Positions 63,866-64,000 of a stretch of 64,000 nucleotides of DNA are shown here, one piece after another (positions within the stretch are counted from its first letter, which is position 1; each line of letters starts with the position of its first letter). Below the pieces are notes generated by a model. It had not been told where the DNA came from. It saw nothing but the letters and a program-made list of their open reading frames with translations, and did not search any database. A program made the position numbers and the translations under genes. The stretch comes from Bacillus sp. MYb209 (GTDB lineage: Bacteria > Bacillota > Bacilli > Bacillales > Bacillaceae_G): NCBI RefSeq assembly GCF_002975175.1, contig NZ_PCNZ01000016.1, forward strand, positions 1 through 64,000, read 5' to 3'.

Positions 63866-64000
63866 ATGTACCCACGCGCAAAAGCTTTTGGCATTTCTAT
63901 ACATCACGATCAACTTCTCGTACAAGAATATAATATGGAAGACGAAATCTTTTATCGGCCTCTTGGCGGTTCAATTGAACTTGGTGAGAAATCAACAGAT
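63866..64000 (+). CDS. NUDIX hydrolase, 5' part (runs off the window)
   Basis: The first 45 codons are present: MYPRAKAFGISIHHDQLLVQ..., then RPLGGSIELGEKSTD, which is the beginning of the Nudix box (Gx5Ex7REUxEExGU). AAGGAGCG precedes ATG. It would hydrolyse a nucleoside diphosphate linked to another group; the substrate is unknown. The rest of the gene is outside the window. Confidence 0.82.
   Translation, partial: MYPRAKAFGISIHHDQLLVQEYNMEDEIFYRPLGGSIELGEKSTD

Overview
The window looks like chromosomal core sequence of a Bacillus cereus group bacterium (B. cereus / anthracis / thuringiensis; I cannot separate these from sequence alone). The evidence is low G+C content, strong AGGAGG-type ribosome binding sites, Bacillus gene order (thrS-ytxC-dnaI-dnaB-nrdR-speH-gapB-coaE-ytaF-mutM-polA-phoR-phoP-mdh-icd-citZ-ytwI-ytvI-fxsA-pyk-pfkA-accA-accD-ytsJ-dnaE-ytrH-ytrI-nrnA-ytpI-ytoI-ytkL), and two copies of the B. 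cereus group repeat bcr1, each flanked by TTTAT. No rRNA, tRNA, prophage, transposase or CRISPR array was seen.

Layout. 1-3.5 kb: a two-gene drug efflux unit (EmrB/QacA-type permease plus HlyD-type adaptor) divergent from a TetR regulator, with nested palindromes between them. 3.5-9.4 kb: M42 aminopeptidase, dimeric dUTPase, the infC-rpmI-rplT operon with an L20-type leader and an AUU start, and thrS behind a T-box. 9.4-13.6 kb: ytxC and the replication-initiation genes dnaI and dnaB, then nrdR. 13.8-24.3 kb: polyamine (speH), gluconeogenic (gapB), CoA (coaE), repair (mutM, polA) and phosphate-sensing (phoPR) genes. 24.5-38.4 kb: central carbon metabolism (mdh, icd, citZ, pyk, pfkA, accDA, malic enzyme). 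38.5-46.2 kb: dnaE, sporulation membrane genes ytrHI, nanoRNase nrnA, CBS/hotdog regulator ytoI.

46-64 kb is less conserved: a UPF0173 hydrolase, an Xaa-Pro peptidase, an ECF sigma/anti-sigma pair, a cupin-GNAT-DUF6176 operon, an XRE/membrane-protein pair, alanine dehydrogenase, an SDR protein with an altered catalytic motif, a universal stress protein, argGH, a YitT-family membrane protein, an EcsC protein, a DUF1796 protein and the 5' end of a NUDIX gene. Two genes here seem broken by single changes: a small ORF with an A6 tract (46.44 kb) and a DinB-like gene with a stop at codon 2 (56.71 kb).

The most interesting signal is the 460-base leader of the YitT-family gene (61.03-61.49 kb). It carries three tandem short ORFs with related sequence, each with its own ribosome binding site and each ending in TAG directly abutting a hairpin. 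Two of the cassettes have an A-B-A'-B' arrangement of complementary segments, as in attenuators. Other RNA-level candidates are a structured speH leader, a terminator inside the efflux-operon leader, a structured phoR-polA spacer and a ytaF start codon buried in a stem.
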